Below the pieces are notes generated by a model that was not told the origin of the DNA, did not search any database, and saw only the letters and a list, made by a program, of their open reading frames with translations. DNA of 60,522 bases, taken from positions 1-60,522 of the forward strand of contig JAFXTH010000018.1 of NCBI GenBank assembly GCA_017525035.1, written 5' to 3'. This document shows, piece after piece, positions 33,675-44,400 of this stretch. The stretch comes from Bacilli bacterium. GTDB lineage: Bacteria; Bacillota_I; Bacilli_A; RF39; UBA660. The first letter of the stretch is position 1. Every line of letters starts with the position of its first letter. Made by a program: the position numbers and the translations under genes.

Positions 33675-35816
33675 ATGAACAAAGATATAATTATACAAAT
33701 AAGTAAAGATTTAAATATTAAAGAAAAGCAAGTTGAAACTGTATTACAACTACTAAGTGATGGTAATACAATTCCATTTATTGCAAGATATAGAAAAGAA
33801 GCTACTGGTGCTTTGGATGAAGAAGTAATAAGAAGCATTAATACTGTTTATGAGTATCAAGTTAACTTATTAAAAAGAAAAGAAGACGTTATTAGATTAA
33901 TAGATGAAAAAGGTATGTTAACTGAAGAGTTAAAGAATGATATAATGGCATGCTCTAAGCTAGTTGATGTAGAAGATTTATATAGACCATATAAAGAAAA
34001 GAAAAAGACTAAGGCTACTGAAGCCATTGCTAATGGATTAGAACCATTAAGCAAAATAATATTTTCTTTTAGTGACATTGATATTAGAAAAGAAGCAGAA
34101 AAGTATCTTAACGATAAAGTTAAAACAGTTGATGAAGCTTTGGAAGGTGCCAAATACATCATTGCAGAAAACATAAGCGATAATGCTAAATATAGAAAAG
34201 AAATCAGAAGAAGAACTTATAAAGAAGGAATTATTATTTCTAAAGTTAAAAAGAATAATAATGATACTAATAAAGTTTATGAGATGTATTATGATTTTCA
34301 AGAGAAAGTTAATAGAATTAAACCTCACAGAGTTTTAGCGCTTAATCGTGGAGAAGATGAGAAGGTTTTATCTGTGTCTATAGATATTAATGAAGATGAA
34401 ATTATTAATTATTTAAATAAGGAAATTATTAAGAAAGAAAATAAGTGTGGTACTTTAGTTAAAGAAGCAATTGTCGATAGTTATAACAGATTAATTAAGC
34501 CTAGTGTTGAACGTGAAATTAGAAGTGATTTGACAGAAGTTAGTGAAGAACGTGCAATAGAAAACTTTGCTGATAATTTAGAAAAACTTTTATTAACACC
34601 ACCAATAAAAGGGCATGTTGTAATGGGCTATGACCCAGGATTTAGAACTGGTTGTAAATTGGCTGTTGTCGATGAAACAGGAAAGCCATTAAATATATCT
34701 GTTATTTATCCAACTGAGCCACATAATAAAATTGAAGAAAGTAAAAAGATTGTTCTTGACTTGATAGATAAATATAATGTTGATATTATCGCTATTGGTA
34801 ATGGAACTGCATCACGTGAGTCAGAGAAATTTATTGCAGATACAATAAAAGAAGCTAAAAGAAAAGTAGAATACATTATTGTTAGTGAAGCAGGTGCTAG
34901 TGTTTATTCTGCATCTAAACTTGCTATTGAAGAATTTCCTGACTTAACTGTAGAAAAAAGAAGTGCTATAAGTATTGCTAGAAGATTACAAGATGCGCTA
35001 GCAGAACTTGTTAAAATTGATCCTAAAAGCATAGGCGTTGGACTTTATCAACATGATGTAACAACTAAAAAACTTGATGAGTCACTTGACTTTGTTGTAA
35101 CTAAAACAGTTAACCAAGTTGGAGTTAATATTAATACAGCATCAAGTTCACTTTTGTCATATGTTTCAGGTATGAACAAAAAAGCAATTGAAGCACTTAT
35201 TAGCGAAAGAGAAAAGAATGGTAAAATTAAATCACGTTTGGAAATTAAAAATATTAAAGGAATAACTCCAAAAGTATATGAACAAGCAATTGGATTTATG
35301 AGAATTATTGATGGAGATAATCCACTTGATAGAACTAGTATTCACCCAGATACTTACAAAGAAACAGAAACTCTTTTAAAAAGTATGAATTTATCAAGTA
35401 GTGATATTGGAACTTCTAAATTAGTAGATGCTTTAAAAGATTTTGATATTAATAAATATTGTGAAGAATTGAAAATAGATAAATATACATTAACTGATAT
35501 AGTAGCAGATCTTACTAAACCAAATAGAGATCCTCGTGATGATATGCCAAGACCTGTTTTAAGAGATGATATTTTAAAAATCGAAGATTTAAAAATAGGT
35601 GATAAACTACAAGGTACAGTTAGAAATGTTGTAGATTTTGGGGCATTCATAGATATTGGTTTACATAATGATGGACTTGCCCATATATCTAAACTGTCAA
35701 GAGAATATGTAAAGGATCCTAAAGATATTTTAAGTGTTGGAGACATCGTAGATTGTTATGTTAGCGATATTTCACTTGAAAAAGAGAAGGTATCACTTAG
35801 CTTATTTAAAGATTAA
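33675..35816 (+). CDS. tex: Tex family S1-domain RNA-binding transcription accessory protein
   Basis: A 713-residue Tex protein. It has the N-terminal helical domain (GNTIPFIARYRKEATGALDE), a YqgF-like RNase H fold (GYDPGFRTGCKLAVVD near residue 320) and helix-hairpin-helix motifs (NTASSSLLSYVSGM). A C-terminal S1 domain (GTVRNVVDFGAFIDIG, then DGLAHISKLS) completes it. Tex binds nucleic acids and is reported to affect transcription and ribosome-linked processes. ATG 33675 follows TTGGAGGATTTT; the upstream in-frame ATG (33648) lies in the terminator and promoter. Confidence 0.95.
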   Translation: MNKDIIIQISKDLNIKEKQVETVLQLLSDGNTIPFIARYRKEATGALDEEVIRSINTVYEYQVNLLKRKEDVIRLIDEKGMLTEELKNDIMACSKLVDVEDLYRPYKEKKKTKATEAIANGLEPLSKIIFSFSDIDIRKEAEKYLNDKVKTVDEALEGAKYIIAENISDNAKYRKEIRRRTYKEGIIISKVKKNNNDTNKVYEMYYDFQEKVNRIKPHRVLALNRGEDEKVLSVSIDINEDEIINYLNKEIIKKENKCGTLVKEAIVDSYNRLIKPSVEREIRSDLTEVSEERAIENFADNLEKLLLTPPIKGHVVMGYDPGFRTGCKLAVVDETGKPLNISVIYPTEPHNKIEESKKIVLDLIDKYNVDIIAIGNGTASRESEKFIADTIKEAKRKVEYIIVSEAGASVYSASKLAIEEFPDLTVEKRSAISIARRLQDALAELVKIDPKSIGVGLYQHDVTTKKLDESLDFVVTKTVNQVGVNINTASSSLLSYVSGMNKKAIEALISEREKNGKIKSRLEIKNIKGITPKVYEQAIGFMRIIDGDNPLDRTSIHPDTYKETETLLKSMNLSSSDIGTSKLVDALKDFDINKYCEELKIDKYTLTDIVADLTKPNRDPRDDMPRPVLRDDILKIEDLKIGDKLQGTVRNVVDFGAFIDIGLHNDGLAHISKLSREYVKDPKDILSVGDIVDCYVSDISLEKEKVSLSLFKD

Positions 35817-35842
35817 AAGAAAAGTATTACTTTTCTTTTTTT
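35815..35842 (+). terminator. Terminator of tex
   Basis: AAAAGAAAAGT pairs with ACTTTTCTTTT, followed by T residues. Confidence 0.85.
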
Positions 35843-35882
35843 AAATAATATATTAAAATTATAAGTGAAAATAGGTGATTAT

Positions 35883-37610
35883 ATGAATAATGATGAAGAA
35901 GAATACAAAGTAGAAGAAGATCATTCTTACGATGCAAATTTTGAGACTGATTCAAATGGTGATACAAGCGAAAAAGATTCAAAGAAAAATATTATGAAAA
36001 TAGGTTTATGGGTCGTTGTCGGTTTTATTGTATTCCTATTAATTTTAGTGGTGTTTGTTTCTAAGACTGGTAGTAATGATGCTGATGCAGTTAGCAATGA
36101 AAAGTCTATTACTCTAGCAAGAGGAGATAAGATGGCTATTGAGCACAATAGTGATACGTTCTCATGGAATAGTAGTGATAAAGAGGTTGCTATTGTAACG
36201 GAAGATGGTCAAATAGAAGCATTAAAAGAAGGGGATGCTACTATTACAATTAAGATAGATAATACTACTTATATTATAAAAGTGCATGTTGAAGGTTCTT
36301 CAATTGTAGTTACTGATATTAAACTTGATACTAATAAATTAGAGCTTCATGTTGATGATGTATATGAATTTACTACTCATATATCTCCAGAGGAAGCAAA
36401 AGATGTTGAACTTAGTTGGCATAGTTCAAATGAAAAAGTAGTTACTGTGGATAATGGTAAAATAAAAGCAGTTGGAGTGGGTTCTAGTACAATAACTGTT
36501 AAAACAGGTAATGGTTATACTGATATATGTACTGTGCAAGTTACTAATTTAGAAGATGAAGAAGACGAAGATATAACAAATATAAATCTAGATGTTAGCA
36601 GTATAATTTTAAAGTCTGGAATTGAATATACACTTGATTATTCAATTGAACCAAGAGATGCTAAAACAAAACTTAATTGGGAAAGTAGTGATCCAAACGT
36701 TGCAACAGTAGAAAATGGTGTAATTAAAACTTTAGCACCTGGAACTACAGCTATAACAGTTAGCAAGTCAAATAAAGAAGCAACATGTTATCTAACAGTT
36801 GTAAAAGGTGATAGTTCTACACCAGATGTTATAGATGATGGTAAGGAAGTTAAAGCAGTTTCAATAAATGTAAATCAAGCAGAATTAAGTTTGAAAGTAG
36901 GAGCAAGTTATGCAATTGTTCCTGAGGTGCTTCCAAGTAATACAACTAATAAAGAGGTTACTTATAAGAGCGCTGATGAAAAAATTGCAACAGTAGCAGC
37001 AGATGGTAAAGTAACAGCAGTTGCAGAAGGTGAAACAACAATAACTGTTACTGCAGCTAGTGGAGTGTATAACACTGTAAAAGTAGTTGTATCTTCTCAA
37101 GGTGGAAGTTCTGATATAGAAACTATTTCATTAAGTCTTAAGAGTGTTACTTTAAGTCCAGGTGGATCTGTTCAATTGTATCAATCTTATTCACCAAGTG
37201 ATGCAAATGCAAGTGAATTAATATGGACAAGTAGTAATCCAGGAGTAGCAAGTGTCGATAATGGTTTAATCGTTGCAATATCTCCAGGAACTACTACAAT
37301 CACAGTTTCAAATGGTGATGGTGTTGAATCTTCATGTGTTGTTGATGTAAGTTCATCAGCAGTAACTGTTGAAAATATTTCTATTATTCCTTCAAGTGTT
37401 TCATTAAAGGTAAATGGTGCTACACAATTAACTGTAGAATTCTATCCAGGTAATGCTACTAATAAGACAATTACATGGTCTAGTAGTAATAGAAGCGTTG
37501 CTACAGTTGATAGTAATGGATTAGTAACAGCTAAAGGAACTGGTAATGCAATTATTTACGCTAAATCATCAAACGGAATAGTTGGTACTGCAGTTATTAC
37601 AGTAGGTTAA
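35883..37610 (+). CDS. Membrane-anchored surface protein with six Big_2 (Ig-like) domains
   Basis: A 575-residue protein. The acidic cytoplasmic N-terminus is followed by one membrane helix (about 38-60) and six bacterial Ig-like (Big_2) units. Each unit has the pattern SLxVG...SxDxxVATVD..G.VTAxxxGxxTITV; the first is degenerate. Big_2 repeats form stalks in adhesins and cell-wall enzymes. No enzymatic head is present, so it may be a stalk or binding partner. ATG 35883 follows AGGTGAT; GTG 35865 overlaps that site. The next gene, a C39-like protein, starts one base after its stop. Confidence 0.85.
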   Translation: MNNDEEEYKVEEDHSYDANFETDSNGDTSEKDSKKNIMKIGLWVVVGFIVFLLILVVFVSKTGSNDADAVSNEKSITLARGDKMAIEHNSDTFSWNSSDKEVAIVTEDGQIEALKEGDATITIKIDNTTYIIKVHVEGSSIVVTDIKLDTNKLELHVDDVYEFTTHISPEEAKDVELSWHSSNEKVVTVDNGKIKAVGVGSSTITVKTGNGYTDICTVQVTNLEDEEDEDITNINLDVSSIILKSGIEYTLDYSIEPRDAKTKLNWESSDPNVATVENGVIKTLAPGTTAITVSKSNKEATCYLTVVKGDSSTPDVIDDGKEVKAVSINVNQAELSLKVGASYAIVPEVLPSNTTNKEVTYKSADEKIATVAADGKVTAVAEGETTITVTAASGVYNTVKVVVSSQGGSSDIETISLSLKSVTLSPGGSVQLYQSYSPSDANASELIWTSSNPGVASVDNGLIVAISPGTTTITVSNGDGVESSCVVDVSSSAVTVENISIIPSSVSLKVNGATQLTVEFYPGNATNKTITWSSSNRSVATVDSNGLVTAKGTGNAIIYAKSSNGIVGTAVITVG

Positions 37611-37611
37611 T

Positions 37612-38160
37612 TTGAATAAGTATTTAATTGGTCCTAAGGGTAGAACATACTCTAGGACCATTACTTTTAATGGAAGAAAATTTTTTGAACATAAACAAAA
37701 ATACTATAGTGATATAGTATTTTGGGATAATAGTAATATAAAAGAAAGTGGTTGTGCAGTATTAGCACTTGTTAATGTTTTGTCAGGTTATGTGCCAAAT
37801 ATAGAGGTAGAAGAAGTGGCTAATATTATGAAGTATGGTACTTTCAGTAGAATAAAAGAGACATTAAAATATTATGGTTATAAAAGTGAGATAGTTTATA
37901 AAAATGATAGCAATGATTTGTATAATAAAGTATTAAAACATCTTAATGATGGCAAAGTCCTTATTGCACTTGTTTCATCTAAAAATGTAGTTCCTTTTAA
38001 ATTTTCTATTAATAACCATTTTATTGGAATTATAGGTATAGAAGATAATAAACCAATTATATTAAACTCAGAAGATAGCAGCAGTGACTGCACGTTAGAT
38101 GAGTTAATTGATAAATATATGAATGGTGAAAATAATGGCTTCATATTTATTGAAGTATAA
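37612..38160 (+). CDS. C39-like (papain-fold) cysteine peptidase domain protein
   Basis: A 182-residue single-domain protein with a C39-type layout: Cys48 in ESGCAVLALVNVLSGY, His136 in NNHFIGIIGI and Asn152 in PIILNSED as third residue. No signal peptide or membrane segment is visible, so export is uncertain. It begins at TTG 37612, one base after the Big_2 gene stop, with AGGT in the preceding codons, so translation is coupled. The pairing suggests action on, or near, the Big_2 surface protein. It may be an inactive relative, because no residue aligning with the oxyanion Gln is obvious to me. Confidence 0.7.
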   Translation: MNKYLIGPKGRTYSRTITFNGRKFFEHKQKYYSDIVFWDNSNIKESGCAVLALVNVLSGYVPNIEVEEVANIMKYGTFSRIKETLKYYGYKSEIVYKNDSNDLYNKVLKHLNDGKVLIALVSSKNVVPFKFSINNHFIGIIGIEDNKPIILNSEDSSSDCTLDELIDKYMNGENNGFIFIEV

Positions 38161-38200
38161 AAGTATTTATGTTAAGATTATATTAAATAGGAGGTGTCAC

Positions 38201-38647
38201 ATGAAGAAAGGAATATTTTCAGTAGCTTTATTTTTAGTTTCAGTTTTAGTATTAACTGGATGCGGTGGTAATAAACTAGTTTGTACAAATTCTACTACAA
38301 AACAAGCTTATGGTTACGATATGGAAATCAAACAAAAATTCTCTATGGGATTTAGTGATGATAAGTTAAGCGATGCTGATGCAGTAATTGATGTAGAACT
38401 ATCTGATGGTTTATACGATGCTTTAAAAAATGAAGGTAACATTGATGATAATATGAAAGCTTTAGCTTCTCAATTAGAAACATCAATGAAAGCTGAATTT
38501 GGTTCATCAGTAAAATCTGTTAGTTCAAGTTACAGTGGTAAGACAGTAACTATCAAATTAGGACTAGATGCTAGTGGAAGCCAAAACGGATCTACAAGAG
38601 AAGAAGTTAAGAAGTCTTTTGAAGGAAACGGATTTAGTTGTAATTAA
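38201..38647 (+). CDS. Lipoprotein (YehR/DUF1307-like)
   Basis: A 148-residue protein with a lipoprotein signal: basic start, hydrophobic core and lipobox VLTGC with Cys21. The mature part begins CGGNKLVCTNSTT and has beta-strand motifs with YDMEIKQKFSM. It ends EEVKKSFEGNGFSCN, a pattern seen in small Firmicute lipoproteins of the YehR/DUF1307 group. Extracellular, membrane-anchored, function unknown. TAGGAGGTG precedes ATG 38201; longer in-frame starts run into the previous gene. It may be transcribed with that gene. Confidence 0.85.
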   Translation: MKKGIFSVALFLVSVLVLTGCGGNKLVCTNSTTKQAYGYDMEIKQKFSMGFSDDKLSDADAVIDVELSDGLYDALKNEGNIDDNMKALASQLETSMKAEFGSSVKSVSSSYSGKTVTIKLGLDASGSQNGSTREEVKKSFEGNGFSCN

Positions 38648-38673
38648 AAAAACTCCAATTTGGAGTTTTTTTA
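38645..38673 (+). terminator. Bidirectional terminator between lipoprotein and trpS
   Basis: AACTCCA pairs with TGGAGTT, flanked by A and T runs. It can end both converging genes. Confidence 0.85.
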
Positions 38674-39678
38674 TTTGTAATAATCTATCTTGATAGCTTT
38701 CTTAACATTCTTCATAGTTTCTTTAGCAACTTCTCTTGCATGATTTGTTCCTTCTAGTAATATTTCATCTACTAACTCAGGATTTTCTTCATACTTCTTA
38801 GCTTTTTCTTTTATAGGAGCTAATAAATTATTTATTTTTTCAATAAGTTCTTTTTTACATTGAACACATCCACGAGCGCCTTTTTTACATTCTTCACAAA
38901 TAGTATTAACATTTTCGTTTTCAACTAAATTATGATAGTAATAAACCATACATACATCTGGATTTGCTGGGTCATCTTTTTTAATCTTATTAGGATCAGT
39001 AACGGCTGACATAACTTTCTTACTTATTTCTTCTTCTGAATCTCTTAAGTAAATAGCGTTACCTAAACTTTTACCCATTTTTTCATTTCCATCAAGACCT
39101 TTAACTCTTTTTGTTTTTGATAAGTATGCTTCTGGTTCTTTAAATGTTTCACCATAGATACTATTGAATTTTCTAACTATTTCTCTACATTGCTCCAAAA
39201 GAGGTAATTGATCTTCTCCAACAGGAACAAGTTCACCATTGAATGCAGTTATATCAGCAGCTTGGCTTATTGGGTATCCAACAAAACCGTAAGTAACACT
39301 TTCACCTTCGTTTCCAAATAGTGCTTTCTTTTGTGCTATTTCAGTTTTAATAGTTGGATTTCTATATAATCTTGCCATAGTAACTAGGTTAGAGTAGAAA
39401 ATAGTAAGTTCTGCTATTTCTGGAATCATTGATTGAATAAAAATTGTAGATTTTTCAGGATCAATTCCAATCGCTAATAAATCAATTGCGATTTCTCTAA
39501 CATTAGTTCTTACTTTATCAGGATTATCAAAATTATCAGTTAGTGCTTGAACATCAGCAATTTCAAAGAAAGAATTATAATCGTCTTGAAGTGCTACCCA
39601 ATTCTTTGTTGCACCATAATAATGACCTAAGTGTAGTCTTCCAGTTGGTCTAATTCCTGTTAAAATTGTTTTTTTCAT
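38671..39678 (-). CDS. trpS: Tryptophanyl-tRNA synthetase
   Basis: A class I synthetase of 335 residues that charges tRNA-Trp. The HIGH-type motif appears as PTGRLHLGHYYG (residues 11-22) and the KMSKS loop as GNEKMGKSLGNAIYL. It carries a Cys-rich CEECKKGARGCVQCKKE segment in the C-terminal helical part, seen in some Firmicute TrpRS. The ATG at 39678 follows AGGAAGTGATTTT on the minus strand. No T-box precedes it, unlike asnS transcribed divergently. One terminator is shared with the lipoprotein gene. Confidence 0.95.
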   Translation of the reverse strand: MKKTILTGIRPTGRLHLGHYYGATKNWVALQDDYNSFFEIADVQALTDNFDNPDKVRTNVREIAIDLLAIGIDPEKSTIFIQSMIPEIAELTIFYSNLVTMARLYRNPTIKTEIAQKKALFGNEGESVTYGFVGYPISQAADITAFNGELVPVGEDQLPLLEQCREIVRKFNSIYGETFKEPEAYLSKTKRVKGLDGNEKMGKSLGNAIYLRDSEEEISKKVMSAVTDPNKIKKDDPANPDVCMVYYYHNLVENENVNTICEECKKGARGCVQCKKELIEKINNLLAPIKEKAKKYEENPELVDEILLEGTNHAREVAKETMKNVKKAIKIDYYK

Positions 39679-39736
39679 AAAATCACTTCCTAGAAGTATT
39701 TTAACATATTATAGATTCTTTTGAAATATAATTTCT

Positions 39737-39765
39737 TTGACAAATCCATTATTAATTACTATAAT
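39737..39765 (+). promoter_or_regulatory. Promoter of the asparagine T-box leader
   Basis: TTGACA (39737-39742), a 17-base spacer and TATAAT (39760-39765) form a consensus housekeeping promoter. A leader of over 240 bases follows. Confidence 0.85.
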
Positions 39766-39769
39766 ATTG

Positions 39770-40003
39770 TCAAACGATGAACGAAAGAAGTAGTAATAAA
39801 TTCTTTTAAAGAGAGTTAGCGTTTGGTGGAAGCTAATAAAGATATATTATGAATAACATTCGTGAGTGCTTAAAGAAATTTAGTAGACTAAGCCGGTAAG
39901 CCCCGTTATGGCATTAAGTGATTATACGTTTGTATAATAAATTGGGTGGTACCGCGGAACACTAGTTTTTCGTCCCTTCTGGGAAGAATACTAGTATTTT
40001 TTA
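39770..40003 (+). promoter_or_regulatory. T-box riboswitch, asparagine specifier (AAC)
   Basis: Stem I pairs ACGAA with UUCGU. The strand opposite the AGUA bulge reads GAAU-AAC-A, placing the specifier AAC at 39855-39857 (Asn). The T-box TGGGTGGTACCGCGG lies at 39943-39957. The terminator uses ACTAGT (39961-39966) and ACTAGT (39990-39995) as outer arms, with T residues after. Binding of uncharged tRNA-Asn should permit asnS transcription. This fills the 345-base gap between trpS and asnS. Confidence 0.93.
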
Positions 40004-40023
40004 TTTTAAAGGAGGAATTTATT

Positions 40024-41403
40024 ATGGACGTAGTAGAATTAATTAAAAATGTAGACAAATACATGAATAAAGAAGTAACACTACAAGGATGGATTAGAAA
40101 CCACCGTAAACAAAAAGAATTTGGTTTTATTGATTTTGCTGATGGAACATGCTTTGATCACGTTCAACTTGTGTATGACGATAAATTAAAAGAGTTTGAT
40201 GAGATTCAAAAATATCGTGTTGGATGTGCTATAACTGCTGTTGGTAAAGTTATAAAATCAGAAGGAAAAGGACAGGCATTTGATGTTAAGGTTATTAGTA
40301 TTAAACTAGAAGGAGATTCCCCAGAAGATTATCCTATGCAACCAAAAAGACATTCAGATGAGTTTTTAAGAGAACAAGCTTACCTAAGAGCAAGAACTAA
40401 TAAGTATCAAGCTGTATTTAGAGTAAGAAGTATTGCAGCACAAGCAATACATGAATATTTCCAAAGTCATAACTATGTATATGTGCATACACCACTAATT
40501 ACAACAGCTGACTGTGAAGGATCAAACCAAATGTTTAAGATTACAACACTTGACTTTGATTATTTGCCAAAAACAAAAGATGGTAAGACAGATATGTCTA
40601 AAGACTTATTTGGAAAACTTTCATTTGTAACAGGTACAGGTCAATTACATGGTGAAGCTTATGCTATGGCATTTAAGAAAATCTATACATTTGGACCAAC
40701 ATTTAGAACAGAAAAATCAAATACAAAAACACATGCTAACGAATTCTGGATGATTGAACCAGAAATAGCATTTTGTGATTTAAATGGAGTAATGGATGTT
40801 GAAGAAGACATGCTTAAGTTTATAGTTAAATATGTTTTAGAAAAATGTGAAACAGAAATAGATTTCTTTGATAAATGGGTTCAACCAGGATTAAAAGAAA
40901 AATTAACTAAACTTATTAATTCTAAATTTACAAGAATTACTCATCATGACGTAATTGATATTTTGAAGAAAGCAGATGTTAAATGGGAATTTACTCCAGA
41001 TTATGATGATGACATTGCTAAAGAGCATGAAAAATATATAACTGAGTACTTTAATGGACCAGTATTTATTACTGATTGGCCAAAAGATATTAAGGCATGG
41101 TATATGAAAGAAAACCCAGATGGCAAAACAGTTGCAGCAGTTGACCTTGAAGTTCCAGGAGCTGGTGAATTAATCGGTGGAAGTCAAAGGGAAGATGATT
41201 ATGATAAAATTGTTGCAAGAGCCAAAAGCATGGGTGTAGATACTTCAGTAGTTGATTGGTTTATCAACCTAAGAAAATATGGGGGATGCTACCATTCTGG
41301 ATTTGGAATGGGATTTGAAAGATTAATAATTTACCTAACTGGTGTTGAAAATATAAGAGACGTTATACCATTTCCAAGAACTCCAGGAAGTTGCGATTTT
41401 TAA
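40024..41403 (+). CDS. asnS: Asparaginyl-tRNA synthetase
   Basis: A class IIb synthetase of 459 residues. The N-terminal OB-fold anticodon-binding domain is VTLQGWIRNHRKQKEFGFID. The catalytic domain carries FVTGTGQLHGEAYA, motif 2 FRTEKSNTKTHANEFWMIE and motif 3 GFGMGFERLIIYLTG. ATG 40024 follows AAAGGAGGAA; the longer frame from 39946 runs through the T-box terminator. The asparagine T-box specifier agrees with the assignment to AsnRS, not AspRS. The presence of asnS implies direct charging of tRNA-Asn. Confidence 0.95.
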   Translation: MDVVELIKNVDKYMNKEVTLQGWIRNHRKQKEFGFIDFADGTCFDHVQLVYDDKLKEFDEIQKYRVGCAITAVGKVIKSEGKGQAFDVKVISIKLEGDSPEDYPMQPKRHSDEFLREQAYLRARTNKYQAVFRVRSIAAQAIHEYFQSHNYVYVHTPLITTADCEGSNQMFKITTLDFDYLPKTKDGKTDMSKDLFGKLSFVTGTGQLHGEAYAMAFKKIYTFGPTFRTEKSNTKTHANEFWMIEPEIAFCDLNGVMDVEEDMLKFIVKYVLEKCETEIDFFDKWVQPGLKEKLTKLINSKFTRITHHDVIDILKKADVKWEFTPDYDDDIAKEHEKYITEYFNGPVFITDWPKDIKAWYMKENPDGKTVAAVDLEVPGAGELIGGSQREDDYDKIVARAKSMGVDTSVVDWFINLRKYGGCYHSGFGMGFERLIIYLTGVENIRDVIPFPRTPGSCDF

Positions 41404-41429
41404 GAATGACTTTGTCATTCTTTTTTTGT
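41403..41429 (+). terminator. Terminator of asnS
   Basis: AAGAATGAC pairs with GTCATTCTT over a TTT loop, followed by T residues. Confidence 0.85.
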
Positions 41430-41490
41430 TAATCGATTGATATATAAACTGTAATTTGTTAAAATATTTTTAGAATAGGAAGTATGTATT

Positions 41491-44400
41491 ATGAAGAAAC
41501 TAACTTTTATAATTCTTTTATTAGTTTTATTTTTGTATTGTACATTTATACCAGTTAATAGTGATTCTAGTGTTGAAGCAGCGGCTAAAGCTACTAAAAT
41601 TATTGAATTAAAAGATGCTGATGAAATATGTGACGCTGTTAAAACAAATGATAGATTAAAAATTAAAGTTACAAGTTATAAGGGAAAAGAATATACATTA
41701 AAATCAGCAACAGATGAATGTACTAATGTTTCGTCTTTTGATAGTAAAACAAGTGACATAATAAATGGAAAAACAGGATGGACATTATTCGGTAGAGATA
41801 ATTATAAGTATGAAGTTTTTGTTGAAGGAATTAGAGTAAAAAACAAGAAATCGTATGGGAAATATTCTTCCTTTTATATAAGAAACGGTTCTAAAAATAC
41901 AAGTAATCTCAATAAAGCGAAGACTTTGTCTGCTGGTGACAAAATATCTTTAAGTTTAAATATAAGCGATAAGAAAATAAAGGCCAATAGTTATAAGTCA
42001 TTAATCTTAAACATTGATTATGGAATTTCTGGTGATATAAATGTTTATTTAACTAATTCTATTTCATATTATGTTGTTACAAATAAGAAAAAACATGGAC
42101 CATATAAACTTGATTATTCATCACTACAAAGAATAGATACAGTTGTTACTTCAGATTCTGAAAGTGATACAACTATCAATCGATTAGTATCAAAAAACTT
42201 AGTAGAAGGTATATCAGGTAGTGAAAAAATTGTTAGTATTGAAATAGTTCCATATGATAACTATACATTCCATAAAGGAGCTTTTAGAATTTATAATATT
42301 TCATTAGAAGGATATAATACTGATGATACTTCAACAAAGAAATATCAAAAAGTTAGTAAAGCAGAAAGTGTTGTTAGACATAATATTGTTGATAATATGA
42401 TGGAAGAAGTAACTATAAAATGGGGAATTAATCCAAAGAATACAACTAAATTGTATTTTTATCACCATTATATAGTGGATCCTATTGTATGGAATAAAAA
42501 CTCTAAACAAGTAATATATGGAATTCCGTATGTTAACAATGTAGATACAACAATTGATGCATTTATTTCACAAACAACTAAGAGTAGTAACAAAAAAGGT
42601 GCTTATTATTTATATAATTTTGCAACAACATATCTTAAAGATGTTACATCGAATCACAATAAAAAATATTCTAAAGGGCAAAAAATAGATAATAATACTT
42701 TATATATATTAGAAAGCAAAGAGTCTAACGATACAAAGAAGGGTACACAAAGATATAAAGATCTTACTAATAAAAATATTAATTTTATTTCAAACTCTGT
42801 TGGTTATTATCATGGTTTGGATTGCAGTTCTTCAACATTTTTAGCAATAGCAAGAGAATTACCATATGACCATTCTATGGCTGGTTCAAAAAGATATTAT
42901 GCTAGTGGGCAAGTTGAAATTCTAGGCGGACTTGAAATAAGTTCTGACAAGATTGAAAAGTATTTGCGTAAGAATAACAAGATTAGTAGTACTACACAAA
43001 TTACTGAAAACTTAATAGATGAATATTATGGTGAATATATGAGATCAACATATAGTGCCGAGAAAATATATAAAGCATATGCATCTGTAATTCCAGGTGA
43101 TGTTGTAGATACACGTGGACACGCAATGCTTGTTACTGGATACTCATATGTTGAATGTAAAAATGGTAATCATACTAATAAATATACAGATAATTTCTGT
43201 GATAAGAATAATCGTGGAGGTATTAATCCTTCTAAAAGTTATGTCATTATAACAGAAACAGGTGCAAGACATGCTCAAAGACTTGGTACAGATAACCATG
43301 TTTCTGTTGATAAGACAGGATGGACTTATACGCTAAATCCAGAATTAACAGATCTTAAATCAGTTGATGACTTATATAACAAAAAGTTAGGATTGTTATC
43401 TAATTTCCATGTTAATAATACGCATACATTTGAAAAATTATATGGAAAAGGAAAGGGTGGAATGTATCTACCATTTAGATATAAAGAACTTCAAAGAGTT
43501 GCTGATACTAATACAGTAGAGATTCCATCAGTTAAACTTGTTATAGATCAAACATATAGTAATCTTGATAAGTTATCTCAAGCTATTTATACATACATGA
43601 GCTATGATAAAAAAATAAGAGGTACTATAATATCAAATTATTTGATTTATGAAATTAAGATTACAGTTAATTCAAAAACTTATTCTATATATCCAACTCA
43701 AACTAATTCATTCTCACTATATTATGACATTAAAGATGAAGCAATTTTAAAAGCGATTAAGAATTTGGATTACACAAAAAAGAATAAGATAATAGTAAGT
43801 GTTAGAACAGGACCTGATATTACAAGTGTAAAAACAAAAGCTGGTGCAGATTCAAAAGGATTCATAACAGTGCTTGATACCTCAAATGCAAAACCACCAG
43901 TTAAGACAACAGGAATTAAACTTGATAAAACAAAATTATCAATGAAAATAGGAGATAAAGAAAAAGTAACTGCTACTATAAGTCCAAGTAATGCAACTGA
44001 TAAAAATATCATATGGACAAGTAGTGGTAGTAAAGTTGCTTCAGTAGATGAAAATGGAAATATTACTGCACTTAAAGCAGGAACAGTTACTATAACTGCC
44101 AAAACAAGAGATAGTGGTATAAAAGCAAAAGTAAAAGTAACAGTTACAGAACCAGTAAAAAGTATTTCATTAAATAAAAAGACTACGGAAATAGGTATTA
44201 GTCGTGCAGAAAAAATTGAAGCAACAATTAAACCTAGTACAGCTTCAAATCAAAAGATAAGTTGGACATCAAGTGATAAGAAGGTAGCAGCAGTTGATTC
44301 AACTGGTGTAATAAAGGGAATCAGCGAAGGTACAGCTACAATAACAGCAACTACAGATGATGGTGGAAAGACTGCAAAAATAAAAGTTACTGTTGTAACA

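Noticed and set aside
38123..38200. Extended start of the lipoprotein gene
   Set aside because: It lies inside the previous gene and would bury the lipoprotein signal; TAGGAGGTG precedes ATG 38201.
39946..40023. N-terminal extension of asnS
   Set aside because: The extra codons are the T-box sequence and terminator; ATG 40024 has AAAGGAGGAA upstream.
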